64,000 nt of DNA from JAJPKK01 sp963747835 (GCA_963747835.1 CAVVGO010000006.1:1054001-1118000), one strand, 5' to 3'. Counted from the first letter of the stretch, positions 50,135 to 59,761 are shown. Translations and numbers: made by a program. The notes: generated from the letters alone by a model not told the origin.

Positions 50135-51135
50135 CGCGCACCGCCCGCGGCGAGACGGGCCGTCGGCTTGTGGCGCTTCCGAAAAGCCGGTGCAGCGCCA
50201 AGGCAGCGATGAATCGCGAGGACCTCGCTGCACCGAACCGTGATCCGCGTCGCCGTTGGGTTGATGTATTCGAGCACGATGTTGAGCTGGACGTTGGCAT
50301 GCGGTCCGGGCGTGTACGGCAGCCTGACCCAATCCGGCGCCCACACCAACCTCTTCACGATCGCCGGCCATTGTCCGGCCGGCGTGCATTCCGGCCGGCG
50401 CCACGCCACGACGCAGTCGCCGGGCGAAGCCTTCGCCGTCCGGTCGAAAATGAGCACGTCGCCGTTGTGATAGTCGGGTTCCATGCAATCGCCATCGCAG
50501 CGCATCGCGTACCGCTGCGGGAGCTTCGCCGGATCAAAGAACCGGCCATCCGGCGGAGCGGCGCCGCCCGGACACGCGCCGAGCGCGACGACGTCGGTGA
50601 TATCGACTCGCTCGATCCTGGTGGCGCCGCAGGGCGGGAGATCATCTGGATCAATCGGCGGGAACGGCACTCCGGTGAACGCACACACGCTACGAATGAA
50701 ATGACACGCCGCCGTTTCGTTGCCGTCGAGATTTTCGATCGCATCGTCCCAGAATTCCGGAACGTAGCTCATGATCGCGCGCGCCTGGAGCGCCAGGCCG
50801 TCCCGCGTTGACGCACGATGCGACAGAATTTCGATCGCCAGTGGATACAGCGCTCCCACCAACCGGTCGTGCTCTTCGTCCGAACAAATCCCGTAGGGCG
50901 TGGGCGCCGTCTGGCGCAGATGCTGCCACTCGGCAAATAGAGGGTCGAAGCGATCGGCGAGGGCGAGGAGCGCGGCGTCGGGGCCGTTTGCCTGATGGTG
51001 CGCGCGCCAGCGTTCATAACGGCCCGCGACGGCCGGCGCGGTCGCCACGGTGGCGAGCCCGGCCAGGGCGGCACGACGCGATAACGACTTCGCCGCCGCG
51101 ATGCGCGGCGGGTGCATGGGATGCTCGATTGTCAT
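50131..51135 (-). CDS. S24/LexA-like protein with Cys in place of catalytic Ser and a Tat-like N-terminus
   Basis: A 334-residue protein. The N-terminus KSLSRRAALAGLATVATAPA looks like a twin-arginine signal, followed by a helical region (about 40-150). The C-terminal part resembles the S24 peptidase fold: YAMRCDGDCMEPDYHNGDVL matches the usual GDSMEP site, with Cys217 in place of Ser, and QWPAIVKRLVWAPD contains the expected Lys (261). There is no N-terminal helix-turn-helix. It may be an inactive or thiol-dependent relative of phage repressors, or an unrelated exported protein that gained the fold. It is encoded in the regulatory part of the element. Confidence 0.7.
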   Translation of the reverse strand: MTIEHPMHPPRIAAAKSLSRRAALAGLATVATAPAVAGRYERWRAHHQANGPDAALLALADRFDPLFAEWQHLRQTAPTPYGICSDEEHDRLVGALYPLAIEILSHRASTRDGLALQARAIMSYVPEFWDDAIENLDGNETAACHFIRSVCAFTGVPFPPIDPDDLPPCGATRIERVDITDVVALGACPGGAAPPDGRFFDPAKLPQRYAMRCDGDCMEPDYHNGDVLIFDRTAKASPGDCVVAWRRPECTPAGQWPAIVKRLVWAPDWVRLPYTPGPHANVQLNIVLEYINPTATRITVRCSEVLAIHRCLGAAPAFRKRHKPTARLAAGGAR

Positions 51136-51696
51136 GGTGGTGGCTTTCGTCTTGGCTTTTCAGAGCCGTCGCCGGTGACAGACCGGCAGCCGGGAGCTGA
51201 AAACCTGCGAAAGCGACAGGTCGGCGGCTTTTAAGGGTTTCCCCTCTGGACATGGCGCACCACTCCCGGCCATAGTCGGCCAGGTTCAGTGCGCCCGCCA
51301 AGGCGCCACCAAATGCAGCAAGCCGGCTAGGCTCGCTGCGTCGGCACGGTCCGCCGCCAAGCGGAATGGTGCCCAAGCTATCGTCCGGGTTTTCAGACCC
51401 ACGGGCACGCTAAGCTGATTTGCCGCGTTTGCGCAAGCCGCCCGCGCCGTATTTACCCCGCCGGAAGCGGCTTCCGTGGGGCACGGGCGGGAACCAAAAA
51501 GGGGGCCCGGCGGTTTCGATAGGTTGGTCAGATCGGCATGCCAGCGCCAGCACCCGATGCGCGCGCGGTGAAATGCCCCTCTGGCGCATGGTTAAAATTA
51601 AATTAACTTTATTGGACGAAGTCTGACAGCGGCGTTACAGTCGCACCAGGGACGGTGGGCTATAATGCCCAGGACTACGCGGAGAGGGCACAGACA
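51136..51696. other. Divergent regulatory region inside the element
   Basis: About 560 bp between the minus-strand S24-like gene and the plus-strand DUF1902-like gene. The part near 51590-51620 is AT-rich and may hold a promoter for the rightward gene. A 68-codon plus-strand frame at 51420-51626 has no family features and is not called. Confidence 0.5.
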
Positions 51697-51987
51697 ATGA
51701 CCAGCGCTTTGACGAAAGCTCGAGTCCTGCGCATCAAGGTCGAGGAGGGAAAGACGGGCCTGTTCTACGCAACCAGTCCCGACTTGAAGGGCCTTCTCGT
51801 CGCAGAGCCGACAATGGATGCCTTAGAGGAAGCAATCCCAAAGGTCATCACGGACATGTATGCCGCCTGCGGCGTGAAGATCGTCGTCGCCAAGGCCGGC
51901 GACAACGATCCGGAATATTTTCCCTGGGTTGCCATTCCAGCTGACCAGGCGCGCGCTGCAATCGAGCGAGCGAAGGCGTACGCCTAG
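51697..51987 (+). CDS. DUF1902/HicB-like protein
   Basis: A 96-residue protein of the HicB-like antitoxin fold. VLRIKVEEGKTGLFYATSPD then LKGLLVAEPTMDALEEAIPK is the typical half-RNase-H-like pattern, in which the sheet is followed by a helix. No HicA toxin gene is adjacent. ATG at 51697 has GAGAGGG upstream. It is the only rightward gene of the element and ends 4 bp into the convergent small gene. Confidence 0.75.
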   Translation: MTSALTKARVLRIKVEEGKTGLFYATSPDLKGLLVAEPTMDALEEAIPKVITDMYAACGVKIVVAKAGDNDPEYFPWVAIPADQARAAIERAKAYA

Positions 51988-52181
51988 CGCTCGTCTTCCT
52001 TCGGCGAGATGCCCATAACCTCTTTCAATTTTTCGATGATCTCGGTCCTCTGTTCCGGCGTCCGATGAGCCGCGTCCGGAACCGAATGAACGTCCATCGA
52101 TGAGGTAACATACACGTTTGGCACGACGGACGGGCGAAGCCCGAGGCGACGCACGGCCGCATAATATTCTTCGTGGGTCAT
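51984..52181 (-). CDS. Small unknown protein
   Basis: A 65-residue protein: MTHEEYYAAVRRLGLRPSVV at the start, with a helical acidic C-terminus (TEIIEKLKEVMGISPKEDER). The start resembles short phage proteins with a helix preceding a conserved LGL turn, but no function is known to me. It converges with the DUF1902-like gene with a 4-bp overlap. The 257 bp upstream of it hold no gene I can support. Confidence 0.6.
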   Translation of the reverse strand: MTHEEYYAAVRRLGLRPSVVPNVYVTSSMDVHSVPDAAHRTPEQRTEIIEKLKEVMGISPKEDER

Positions 52182-52815
52182 TCTTTTGTCAGTCCTGCCT
52201 TGATCGCTGCGCGGGCGACTGCGCACAGTCGGGGCGGCCTATGCCATGGCCGCATGGAGGCCGGACTTGACCAGCAGGCTCAGATCGGATGTAGTCGATC
52301 GTGCTACACGAACACTGCGATCCCGCGTGTCCAACCTTGGTCTTTGCGGGACCGGAAACTTGGAAGCCGTTCCGCTGGGCAAAAGCGGGCGGCTTCATTC
52401 ATTTCCGGGTCATTTGGCAAGCTACGGAGACCGTGACATCACGTCAAGCACATCGACCGCCACGGTAAAGGATATCCCGGGAAAGCAAGCGCCTCGTGCG
52501 TTATTCCTAACCAGCCGCTAGGTAACGGCGCCGGCGACGCACCACGCTCAGCGGGCTCCGCAGGCGCCGCGCCGATGGCTTTCGCCGTCAGGCAGATCTC
52601 GCACAAGAATTGCAGATTGTTCGGATCGCGAGGCGCACCGCCGATTTCCAGACCGACGATGTGGGTCCCGACGACGCGGATACCGAGCTGCTGCTGACCG
52701 CACGCGCCGCTCTCGCATTGCGCGAGGTCCGGCGAGCCGAAGCGCCGGCGGGCCTCGCACTCAACGAGATTGCGCCAGGCAGCGGTCAGATAAAAACGAT
52801 CCGCTTCCTTCGGTG

Positions 52816-53682
52816 TCAATCGGCGTCCAAATTTGACCCCCGATCGGCGTCCAATTTTGACCCCCTTGAGCGACGAGTCCGGGCGGTAGCGCTCGCGCCG
52901 TCGGAGCTGGTCGGGGTTGCGGAGACGGCGCGAGCGCGGGTGGCGGGATGATCGTCGCCACGGCTCTTGAAGCGCCAGCTGTCGTTTCCGGTTTCGATGA
53001 TATCGCAGTGGTGGGTCAGGCGATCGAGCAGCGCGGTGGTCATCTTGGCGTCGGTGAAGACGCTCGGCCATTCGCCGAAGGCGAGATTGGTGGTGACGAT
53101 GATCGAGGTGCGCTCGTAGAGCCGGCTGATGAGGTGGAACAGGAGTTGGCCACCGGCCTGGGCGAACGGCAGATAGCCGAGCTCGTCGAGAATGACGAAG
53201 TCCATGCGGGTCAGGTGATCGGCAATCCGACCCTGCCGGCCGCTGCGGGTCTCGCCCTCGAGCCGGTTGACGAGATCGACGACGTTGTAGAAGCGGCCGC
53301 GGGTGCCGGACCGAATGCAGCTACGGGCGACGGCGATCGCCAAGTGGGTTTTGCCGGTGCCGGTTCCGCCAATCAGCACGGCATTACGCTGCTGGGTTAG
53401 GAATCCACCGCCGGCGAGATCGCGAACCAGGGTCTCGTTGATCGGTGTGCCGTCGAACTGGAAGTCTTCAAGGTCTTTTGCGAGCGGCAGCTTGGCGATG
53501 GAGAGTTGGTATTTGATCGAGCGCACCTGCTTCTCGTTGATCTCGGCGGTGAGCAGGTCGCCGATGATGCGCTGGGGCTCATGCTGGCGTTTGACGGCGG
53601 TGGTCATGATCTCGTCGAAGGCAGCCTTCATGCCGTAGAGCTGAAGTTCGCCCATGAGGTCGAATATCTCGGATCGTTCCAT
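52816..53682 (-). CDS. istB: IS21 helper ATPase IstB
   Basis: A 288-residue DnaC-like AAA+ ATPase that assists the transposase. It starts MERSEIFDLMGELQLYGMKA. Walker A is NAVLIGGTGTGKTHLAIAVA, Walker B is MDFVILDELGYLPFAQAGGQ, and the sensor region is RTSIIVTTNLAFGEWPSVFT. The last residues (SKLDADRGSNLDAD) are encoded by the terminal repeats of the element. The start overlaps the istA stop by one base (TGATG), so translation is coupled. Confidence 0.95.
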   Translation of the reverse strand: MERSEIFDLMGELQLYGMKAAFDEIMTTAVKRQHEPQRIIGDLLTAEINEKQVRSIKYQLSIAKLPLAKDLEDFQFDGTPINETLVRDLAGGGFLTQQRNAVLIGGTGTGKTHLAIAVARSCIRSGTRGRFYNVVDLVNRLEGETRSGRQGRIADHLTRMDFVILDELGYLPFAQAGGQLLFHLISRLYERTSIIVTTNLAFGEWPSVFTDAKMTTALLDRLTHHCDIIETGNDSWRFKSRGDDHPATRARAVSATPTSSDGASATARTRRSRGSKLDADRGSNLDAD

Positions 53683-55181
53683 CAGTTGCTTCTCCTGAGG
53701 TTGTCGTAGCGGGCACAATCGGCAATCGGTGCGTGGCGCAGCGTCAGCGCAGCCGGCGTCATGATGGTGGCGGGTGGATCGGGATTGCGTTGGCGGGCCA
53801 GGATGTTCAGGACGACATCGGCGGAGTGGACGTCCTGGGCGATTGCCTCGGCACAGGCCGCCTCGACCGCCGGCAGCCCGTCGGTGATCACGGCGGTGAG
53901 GATGTCGACCATCTGCCGATTGCCATCGTCGACACCGGTGAGCTTGCGCCGGATGCGCTCCATCGCGGCCGGCAGCACCCAATCCTTGAATGGCGCGCCG
54001 TTGCGCAGGGCGCCGGGCTTGCGAGCCAGCACGGGGACGTAATGCCAGGGGTCGTAGATGGTGTCGCCGCGGCCGAACGCGCGGGGATGCTCGCCGACGA
54101 TCCGGCCGTCCTGGCGGATCACGATGCGGTCCGCATAGGCATGGACTTCGACCAGCCGCCCGACCGCGCTCGCTGCCACCGAGTACTTGATGTTATCGAA
54201 GCGCACCAGGCAGGTCTTGGAGACCGACGCCGGCACCGCGTGGAAGCCGTCGAACCGGCCCGCATAGGGCACGAGCTTCGGCCGCTCCGCTTCGAACACA
54301 TCCCAGATCGTCTGCCCGGTCAGCTCCGGATGGTGATGCGCCTTGGCGTAGGCGATGCATTTATCGGTGAGCCAGGCGTTCATCTCGTCGTAGGTCTTGA
54401 AGCGCAGTCGCGGCGTGAAGAAGCGCTCGCGCACCAGCCCGACCTGATTCTCGACTTGGCCCTTCTCCCAGCCCGATGCCGGCGTGCAGGCTACCGGATC
54501 GACGAGATAATGGCTGCACATCTGCAGGAAGCGGCGATTGTAGAGGCGGTTCTTGCCGACGAAGACCGTCTCCACCGCGGTCTTCATGTTGTCGTAGATG
54601 CCGCGCCTGCAGGTCCCCTTGAACAGCGCGAACGCCCGGTCGTGAGCGTCGAACACCATCTCCTGCGTCTCGCGCGGATAGGCGCGCACGAACAGCATCC
54701 GGCTGTGGCAAAGCCGGACATGGGCGGCCTTCACAGTCACGGTCACGCCGTTGAGGACGACGATCTCGTGGCTCCAGTCGAATTGGTAGGCCTCGCCCGG
54801 AGCGAAGCTCAGCGGCACGTAGGCCGCGGCCGTCGCTTGCCCGCGATCCTTGGCCCATCGCCTGGCGTAGCGACGCAGCGCATCATAGCCGCCGTCGTAC
54901 CCGCGCTCGCGGAACTCCTCGAAGATCCGGATCAGCGTCAACTGCTCGCGAGCGGGCTTGGCCGCATTGCTTTCCAGCAGTTCATCGACCGCAGCCGTCC
55001 ATCGCCCCAGCTTCGGCCGCGGTTGGACGGTGCGCTCGTATTCGAACGACGTCTCCCCGGATCGCAGCACCTTGCGGACCGTGTTCCGGGACACCCCGAG
55101 GTCCCGCGCAATCTCCCGGATCGTCTTGCCCTTGACGAAGTGCTCGCGCCGAATCCGCGCAACCGTCTCCACGACCAGCAT
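53682..55181 (-). CDS. istA: IS21 transposase IstA
   Basis: A 499-residue DDE transposase. The N-terminal helix-turn-helix is KGKTIREIARDLGVSRNTVR. The catalytic core shows GEAYQFDWSHEIVVLNGVTV (first Asp), RRGIYDNMKTAVETVFVGKN (second Asp) and GWEKGQVENQVGLVRERFFT (Glu). The start MLVVETVARIRREHFVKG at 55181 is preferred; an upstream in-frame ATG at 55232 would extend it into the terminal repeat. Complete. Confidence 0.94.
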   Translation of the reverse strand: MLVVETVARIRREHFVKGKTIREIARDLGVSRNTVRKVLRSGETSFEYERTVQPRPKLGRWTAAVDELLESNAAKPAREQLTLIRIFEEFRERGYDGGYDALRRYARRWAKDRGQATAAAYVPLSFAPGEAYQFDWSHEIVVLNGVTVTVKAAHVRLCHSRMLFVRAYPRETQEMVFDAHDRAFALFKGTCRRGIYDNMKTAVETVFVGKNRLYNRRFLQMCSHYLVDPVACTPASGWEKGQVENQVGLVRERFFTPRLRFKTYDEMNAWLTDKCIAYAKAHHHPELTGQTIWDVFEAERPKLVPYAGRFDGFHAVPASVSKTCLVRFDNIKYSVAASAVGRLVEVHAYADRIVIRQDGRIVGEHPRAFGRGDTIYDPWHYVPVLARKPGALRNGAPFKDWVLPAAMERIRRKLTGVDDGNRQMVDILTAVITDGLPAVEAACAEAIAQDVHSADVVLNILARQRNPDPPATIMTPAALTLRHAPIADCARYDNLRRSN

Positions 55182-55389
55182 CCCCCGACCACCCCGCTTC
55201 GAATCAAAGCGGGAAGCCTGCATCGGCCACACTTCAGGGGGTCAATTTTGGACGCCGATCCCCCCGATTAGGGGGTCAAAATTGCACGCCGAATGACATC
55301 CTTCGGCGGCTTTGCCGCGATCCCGCTAACGCGGGGACGCCCACCCAGCTTTGTCGGATCGAGTATCCTCATCGTCGCGCTCCTGATGA

Positions 55390-57701
55390 TTACTGCGTCG
55401 ACGGGTTGTTTCGGGCGTAGGTCGCAAGCGCGGGCGCGAGCTGACGCACCAGGCTGTTGACGAAGGCCTGCGTTCCGATCACCGGGCCGTTGACGTTTAT
55501 TGTCGATCCACCGCCGCCGCCACCGCCATAGGGCTGGTTGACCGCCGCCGGCACAATCGACTCGCCAGAATGGATCATCGCCAGGCCAGACGACAAAACA
55601 TAGCCGCCGACGTCCAATTTCGGAACGTTGGCGAGTTGCGCCATCACGATCGCCTGGCTGGCTGCGGCTGGACCGGCGGCGGCGGGGCCAAGCACCGGCG
55701 CCAGGTTGGCGAACACGCCGGCGAAGGTCGCCGCGGCATCGGCCATGATGGTCGAGGTGAAGTTCGCCATCCTGGCAGGCAGACTCGACGTGATGCCGGC
55801 GGCCTCCGCCGCCTGCCGTGTCGCGACGCCCGCGAGGGTCGCCTGGGTCTTCGCTGCTTCATCGGCCGCGTGCGTCGTGACGTCGGTCGCCGCCTGCGTC
55901 TTGCTGACCAGCGAGTCCGAAACCATGACGGCGATGTGCTCGACCGCCCATTGTTCGGCGCGCTGGATCAACGCCATGAAGAGCTGCTGCCCGATCTTTT
56001 GCATCGCCTGGCCCCAGCTCTCAGTGTGACTCAGGAGGCCCTGGAACTGCGAATTGAACGCCGACACAAACACGTTGAGGTCCTTCGTCACCTCCTGCTG
56101 CATTTGTTTTTGCGCAGCGGTGACGGTCTGGAGCATTTGTTTTTCGTACTGCTCTGTGATGCGGGCGCGCTGGCGCTCGACGTCGCCCCACAGCCGGCCA
56201 CCTTCGTCATAGAGCGCTTGCTTCTTCTTCAGCAGCTCCTTCTCCTGCTCGTAGACCTGCTCGATCGCCGCCTCGGTGTACAACGCCTTCGATGATTGGC
56301 TGATCTTGTAGGCCTCGGCCTCCAAGTTGAAGATCGACTTCATCCGTTCCAGGTTGGCCTGCGCGTCCGTGATCTGTGCATCGTATTGCCGCGCCTGGCC
56401 TGCGATCTTGTCCTTATCGGGATCCTTGTCCGGATATTTGGTGGTGGGTCCGCGGTCGATCGACGTCGCGGCCTTCGCGGCCTCCGCCGCGGCCCCCTTG
56501 GCGTCGGCGGCGATTTTGTCCCAAGAGGCCCCCGCGCGCGCCGAGGTGGTCGAAAACGATTGCGCCATGCCGGCCACGCCCGCGACGTCGGACTTCACGG
56601 CCGCGAAGCTCTCGGCGATGCGTTCGGCGCCTACGGTGCCGCCCGAAAGACGCTCGGCGAGCGCCCCGGCTTCGGCGACAACGCCCGCCATGCGGGCCTG
56701 CGCTGCGGCCGGGCCGGCGGCGATCTTTGCGTACCACTGGTCCCAAATCGGCAGTGTCTCGTTTTTGAACCGGGTGACCCAGTCTATCGTGCCGTCGACG
56801 AGCGCGCCGATGTAGGGTGTGAGGGCGACGATCGTGGACTTGAAATAGTTCGACCACTGGAGGGTCGACTTGTTCCACTCCTCAGCCATCTGCGCAGCGC
56901 GCTTGACCATCTCATCATCGATCACAGCGCCGACGGTGTGGGTTCGGCCTCGGATCGGCGCAGCGCTGTTGGCCCCTGCTCGAGCACCGCGACCCACGAC
57001 CGCGAGAAGCCCATGAGATCAGCAAAATGCAACTTGTCGGCTTCGGTCCCGGCGTTGCGGATCAGCAGCGCGGCCTTCTCGATGTAGGCGTCCATGGAGA
57101 TCAGGTGGCCGCCGGCTTCCTTGTATTTGACGTTGTTCGCGTCAAGGAATTTAGAGAGGTCGTTGGTATCGCGGGCGAGTTCGTTGAGCTTTTTCGAAGC
57201 CTCTTGCAGTCCCGAGACAAAGGCGTCATTGCTCACACCGCCGACATTGGCGGTATATTTCAACTCCTGGATTTTTTGCAGCGACAGGCCGGCTTCTTTC
57301 GCGTTGCGCGATAACGTCAACATCTCATTGTTGACTTTGTCGACCAGGTCGAGCGCGCCGGCGGCTGCCAAGCCGATCGCGCCGCCGCCGAGCATGGCCT
57401 TGACCCAATCGGAACCGCCGCCCGCGCCTCCTTTGGAGATCACGGCATTCAGCGCGGAAAATTCGCCGGACAGTTTCGAGACCGCACCGGCGCCGGCTGC
57501 GCCGAGATTGCCCAGGGACGCGTGCACAGCGTCGATCCGCGCCGTGTCCATGCTGGTTTTGATAGTCGCGCCGAGTTCGTTGAACGTGTCGCCGGACGAT
57601 TTGGTCGAGGCATCGACGCTCTGAAGTTGAGCCTTGACCCGATCAATACCTTTGATCAGGTCGTCGATGTCGGCGTTAAATGCTATCGAAACCTCGGCCA
57701 T
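55390..57701 (-). CDS. Phage tail tape-measure protein (one frameshift)
   Basis: About 770 residues in two frames joined near 56930-56950. The N-terminal part has MAEVSIAFNADIDDLIKGID, long helices and a glycine-rich hydrophobic stretch (LGGGAIGLAAAGALDLVDKV). The C-terminal part has MVKRAAQMAEEWNKSTLQWS, long Gln/Ala-rich coiled coils (YEKQMLQTVTAAQKQMQQEV) and a short glycine-rich end (VNQPYGGGGGGGSTINVNGP). This composition is typical of a short tape-measure protein that sets tail length. ATG at 57701 has GAGGAA upstream. It is the largest structural gene of the element. The frame shift may be a sequence error. Confidence 0.8.
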
Positions 57702-57737
57702 CTTTGTTCCTCATCAGTCGAACGGAAAACGGGCGGT

Positions 57738-58022
57738 TCACGCCGTGGCGGCGTCGGCGACCTTGGTCATGTTGTAGCCAGCTAGCCCGAGGATCGCCTC
57801 GACGGCCGCGCTGATATCGTAGAGTCCAGCCTGCATCTCATTCACCTCCGCCACGGTCTTCGGCGGGGTCGCGTCCGGGAGTGCGATCCGCAGCACTTCG
57901 CCCGGAATCTTGCGGGAGGGCAAAGCCTCCAGGGCCGCCCCGAAGAGTTCATGTTGACCGATGTTGAATTGCTTGACGACGAACTCCTCGCCGGCGAGCG
58001 TGACCGTAACTGTTTTTTCCAT
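57738..58022 (-). CDS. Probable tail assembly chaperone
   Basis: A 94-residue protein directly upstream of the tape-measure gene, the usual place of the tail chaperone. It starts MEKTVTVTLAGEEFVVKQFN and continues with helices (IGQHELFGAALEALPSRKIP, LYDISAAVEAILGLAGYNMT). GAGATACC gives a ribosome binding site. There is no clear slippery frameshift site to a longer partner. The assignment is by position and size. Confidence 0.6.
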   Translation of the reverse strand: MEKTVTVTLAGEEFVVKQFNIGQHELFGAALEALPSRKIPGEVLRIALPDATPPKTVAEVNEMQAGLYDISAAVEAILGLAGYNMTKVADAATA

Positions 58023-58073
58023 GGTATCTCCTTGATGGTTGAAACCCGGCGGCGTCGCCGCCGCCGGGCCGCT

Positions 58074-58748
58074 TCACACTTTGTGGGTATCAAACGCGCG
58101 CGGCACAGCGGCTGCCGCAAGCCGTTCGGCATCGCCGGTTAATTTCATCTCGCCGGCGACGGGCGAAAGATCATCGGAACGAAAGGACGCCGAGAGGTTG
58201 ATCGCGGCCGCCATCGCGCCGAAATCGGGGATCCTCTCAATCGCGATCGCGTGACGAGTCAGCTCGGCAACAACGAGCGTATGGCCAGATGCAAGCCGAT
58301 TCGTCAGGCGACGCAGCGTCGTCATCTGCCCCAACGCAATGCCGACCAGGTCTCGCCGTTCGCCGACCGCGTGCAAGGATGTGGCGTCGACTTTCGGCCA
58401 CGCGGCATGCGGGCAGAGCTGCCCCGCCGAGCCATTCTCTCCGCTAAAGTGGTAGCCAAGCATGCGCAGATAACGTGGACTGTACCCAACGGCACCGATC
58501 TCACCCCCATCCGTCCGTTTCGTTTTTTTCAGGATCGATGCCGCACCGTCGATCGATCGGACGCGGTGCAGGTCCTCGACCACCTGCATCAACATCGCCA
58601 CAGTACCGCAGCCAGTCGCCGCGATCGGACCAAGGGCTTGCACCGCGAGCTTTGAGAATTCGCCGTCCGGCTCGGTGTCAGTATATTTTTCGGAATCGCA
58701 CCACATCAAGGCGCGACCTCCGTCGACGATGAAGCCGCCGATCGTCAT
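58074..58748 (-). CDS. Unknown protein, possibly Ntn-hydrolase-like
   Basis: A 224-residue protein. MTIGGFIVDGGRALMWCDSE and the interior ALGPIAATGCGTVAMLMQVV loosely recall proteasome-like phage proteins, in which an N-terminal Thr or Ser becomes the nucleophile after removal of Met. The evidence is only the Thr2 position and the early GGxxxxWxDSE motif. It overlaps the upstream gene by 4 bp. It could equally be an unrelated tail protein. Confidence 0.55.
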   Translation of the reverse strand: MTIGGFIVDGGRALMWCDSEKYTDTEPDGEFSKLAVQALGPIAATGCGTVAMLMQVVEDLHRVRSIDGAASILKKTKRTDGGEIGAVGYSPRYLRMLGYHFSGENGSAGQLCPHAAWPKVDATSLHAVGERRDLVGIALGQMTTLRRLTNRLASGHTLVVAELTRHAIAIERIPDFGAMAAAINLSASFRSDDLSPVAGEMKLTGDAERLAAAAVPRAFDTHKV

Positions 58749-58936
58749 CGCAGGTCCCGCCACGCATCGAGCCGGTGCCGGTAGGACTTATAGTCCCCGG
58801 CGCCGAAGAAACCCGGCTCGCCCGCGAAAAACACCCTCAGCGAATACTGCCGCGCCGGCCCATTGCGCAACGCCGCCAGGTCGGCGCGACGCGCGGCCTG
58901 GTCAGCGTCGTCCCGCCCTTGCATTTCTACAATCAT
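58745..58936 (-). CDS. Small unknown phage-type protein
   Basis: A 63-residue protein: MIVEMQGRDDADQAARRADL at the start, with a hydrophilic interior and YKSYRHRLDAWRDLR at the end. It overlaps both neighbours by 4 bp, so it is translated with them. No family recognised. Confidence 0.55.
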   Translation of the reverse strand: MIVEMQGRDDADQAARRADLAALRNGPARQYSLRVFFAGEPGFFGAGDYKSYRHRLDAWRDLR

Positions 58937-59388
58937 TGCAGGGGGCGCCTCGCCCCACGGTGCCATTCGTGCAGCCGGGCTATGTACTGCGAGGAATCCT
59001 CGTAGAGGTGGTCGTAGGCGGGTTCGCCGGTGCTGAAAGTGCGGAGCACGTGCCGCGATCCATTTTCCATCGCTTTTAGTTCGGCCTGGCGCACGGCGCG
59101 CGCGGCCTCCGCGGCTTCAATGCTTTCATCGGGCCAGCAGTGATCTCTCCACACTTTCGCGCGTGCCTTGGACGCGGCCCGCTTCATTCGGGACTCGAGC
59201 CGGAGTTGTTCGTGCGTCTTGCCGCGGCGGCGCTCGAGGAACGCGCGGAAGTGATCCGCGTCGTCGTTGGCCTGGCGCCGCGTGTGGCCGTTTTTCCCGA
59301 TGCGGCACAGGCTCCTTTCGAGTAGCGACAAAACCATGTCGTCGACCATCTCGTCAAAGTCGTCGAGCGTCTGAGCCCATGGGGACAT
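58933..59388 (-). CDS. Unknown protein of the tail-side operon
   Basis: A 151-residue, highly charged helical protein (MSPWAQTLDDFDEMVDDMVL, then LERRRGKTHEQLRLESRMKR and AAEAARAVRQAELKAMENGS). ATG at 59388 follows a run of open frame that has no family features, so this start is preferred. It may be a head-tail joining or chaperone protein from its place in the operon, but nothing confirms this. Confidence 0.6.
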   Translation of the reverse strand: MSPWAQTLDDFDEMVDDMVLSLLERSLCRIGKNGHTRRQANDDADHFRAFLERRRGKTHEQLRLESRMKRAASKARAKVWRDHCWPDESIEAAEAARAVRQAELKAMENGSRHVLRTFSTGEPAYDHLYEDSSQYIARLHEWHRGARRPLQ

Positions 59389-59420
59389 GGCAGCAAATCC
59401 TCCAAAAAAAATCGTTCTGA

Positions 59421-59738
59421 TCAGGCCTCGTCGACGTAAGAGGCACATCCTAGTCCGACCAAATGCGCGGCTTCGCCCGGCGAAACCATCAAGGTCGCAC
59501 CGGGGCCATATTTTGCGGGACCCTGCGGGGTGTGTTGTTCGTACTCCATCCCCGTCACGTCCGGATCGTCCGGCGGGACCTGGAGCTTGACGCGTCGCTG
59601 CGTGCGCGCGTCGCCGGCGTGCCCACACTGACCGCTGATCGCGTGAACGCGTGAACGCGATGGCGCTCCGCCGCCGCCATGTAGCGAGTTCCTGAAAGCT
59701 CCCCAATCGCTCAAGGTGAACAACACTCGTCCCGGCAT
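59421..59738 (-). CDS. Unknown protein, N-terminus doubtful
   Basis: The C-terminal 45 residues (MEYEQHTPQGPAKYGPGATL, then VSPGEAAHLVGLGCASYVDE) look like a short phage head or tail protein with the common pattern of a charged stretch, a Pro-Gly-Glu turn and a final Leu-Gly helix. The N-terminal half up to 59738 is low-complexity in character and may belong to another frame, so a frame shift or a later start is possible. Confidence 0.45.
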   Translation of the reverse strand: MPGRVLFTLSDWGAFRNSLHGGGGAPSRSRVHAISGQCGHAGDARTQRRVKLQVPPDDPDVTGMEYEQHTPQGPAKYGPGATLMVSPGEAAHLVGLGCASYVDEA

Positions 59739-59761
59739 ATTTTCCTCCCCCGCAAGGGTTC

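Larger units (their letters stand above)
52814..55298 (-). mobile_element. IS21-family insertion sequence
   Basis: 2485 bp with istA and istB. The ends are TGTCAATCGGCGTCCAAATT (left) and, read inward from the right, TGTCATTCGGCGTGCAATTT, each continuing into TGACCCCC and followed by a second copy of the GGCGTCCAA-TTTTGACCCCC motif. Perfect 8-bp target duplications TCCTTCGG flank it at 52806-52813 and 55299-55306. Both genes are intact, so the element may be active. Confidence 0.95.
52439..55372 (-). pseudogene. HNH endonuclease interrupted by an IS21-family element
   Basis: The 5' part (ATG at 55372) reads MRILDPTKLGGRPRVSGIAA then KPPK. The 3' part from 52813 reads EADRFYLTAAWRNLVECEAR, then VVGTHIVGLEIGGAPRDPNN and LQFLCEICLTAKAIG. 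Removing the IS element and one 8-bp repeat joins them in frame as KPPKEADRFYLT. The intact protein would be about 149 residues. The second half carries the His of THIV, the Asn of DPNN and a Cys-x-x-Cys like zinc-binding HNH enzymes. Phage HNH enzymes of this size usually support packaging by terminase, which is absent here. Confidence 0.82.

Noticed and set aside
51420..51626. A 68-codon plus-strand frame in the regulatory region of the element
   Set aside because: Low-complexity basic start, no ribosome binding site and no family match; could be tested by homology search.
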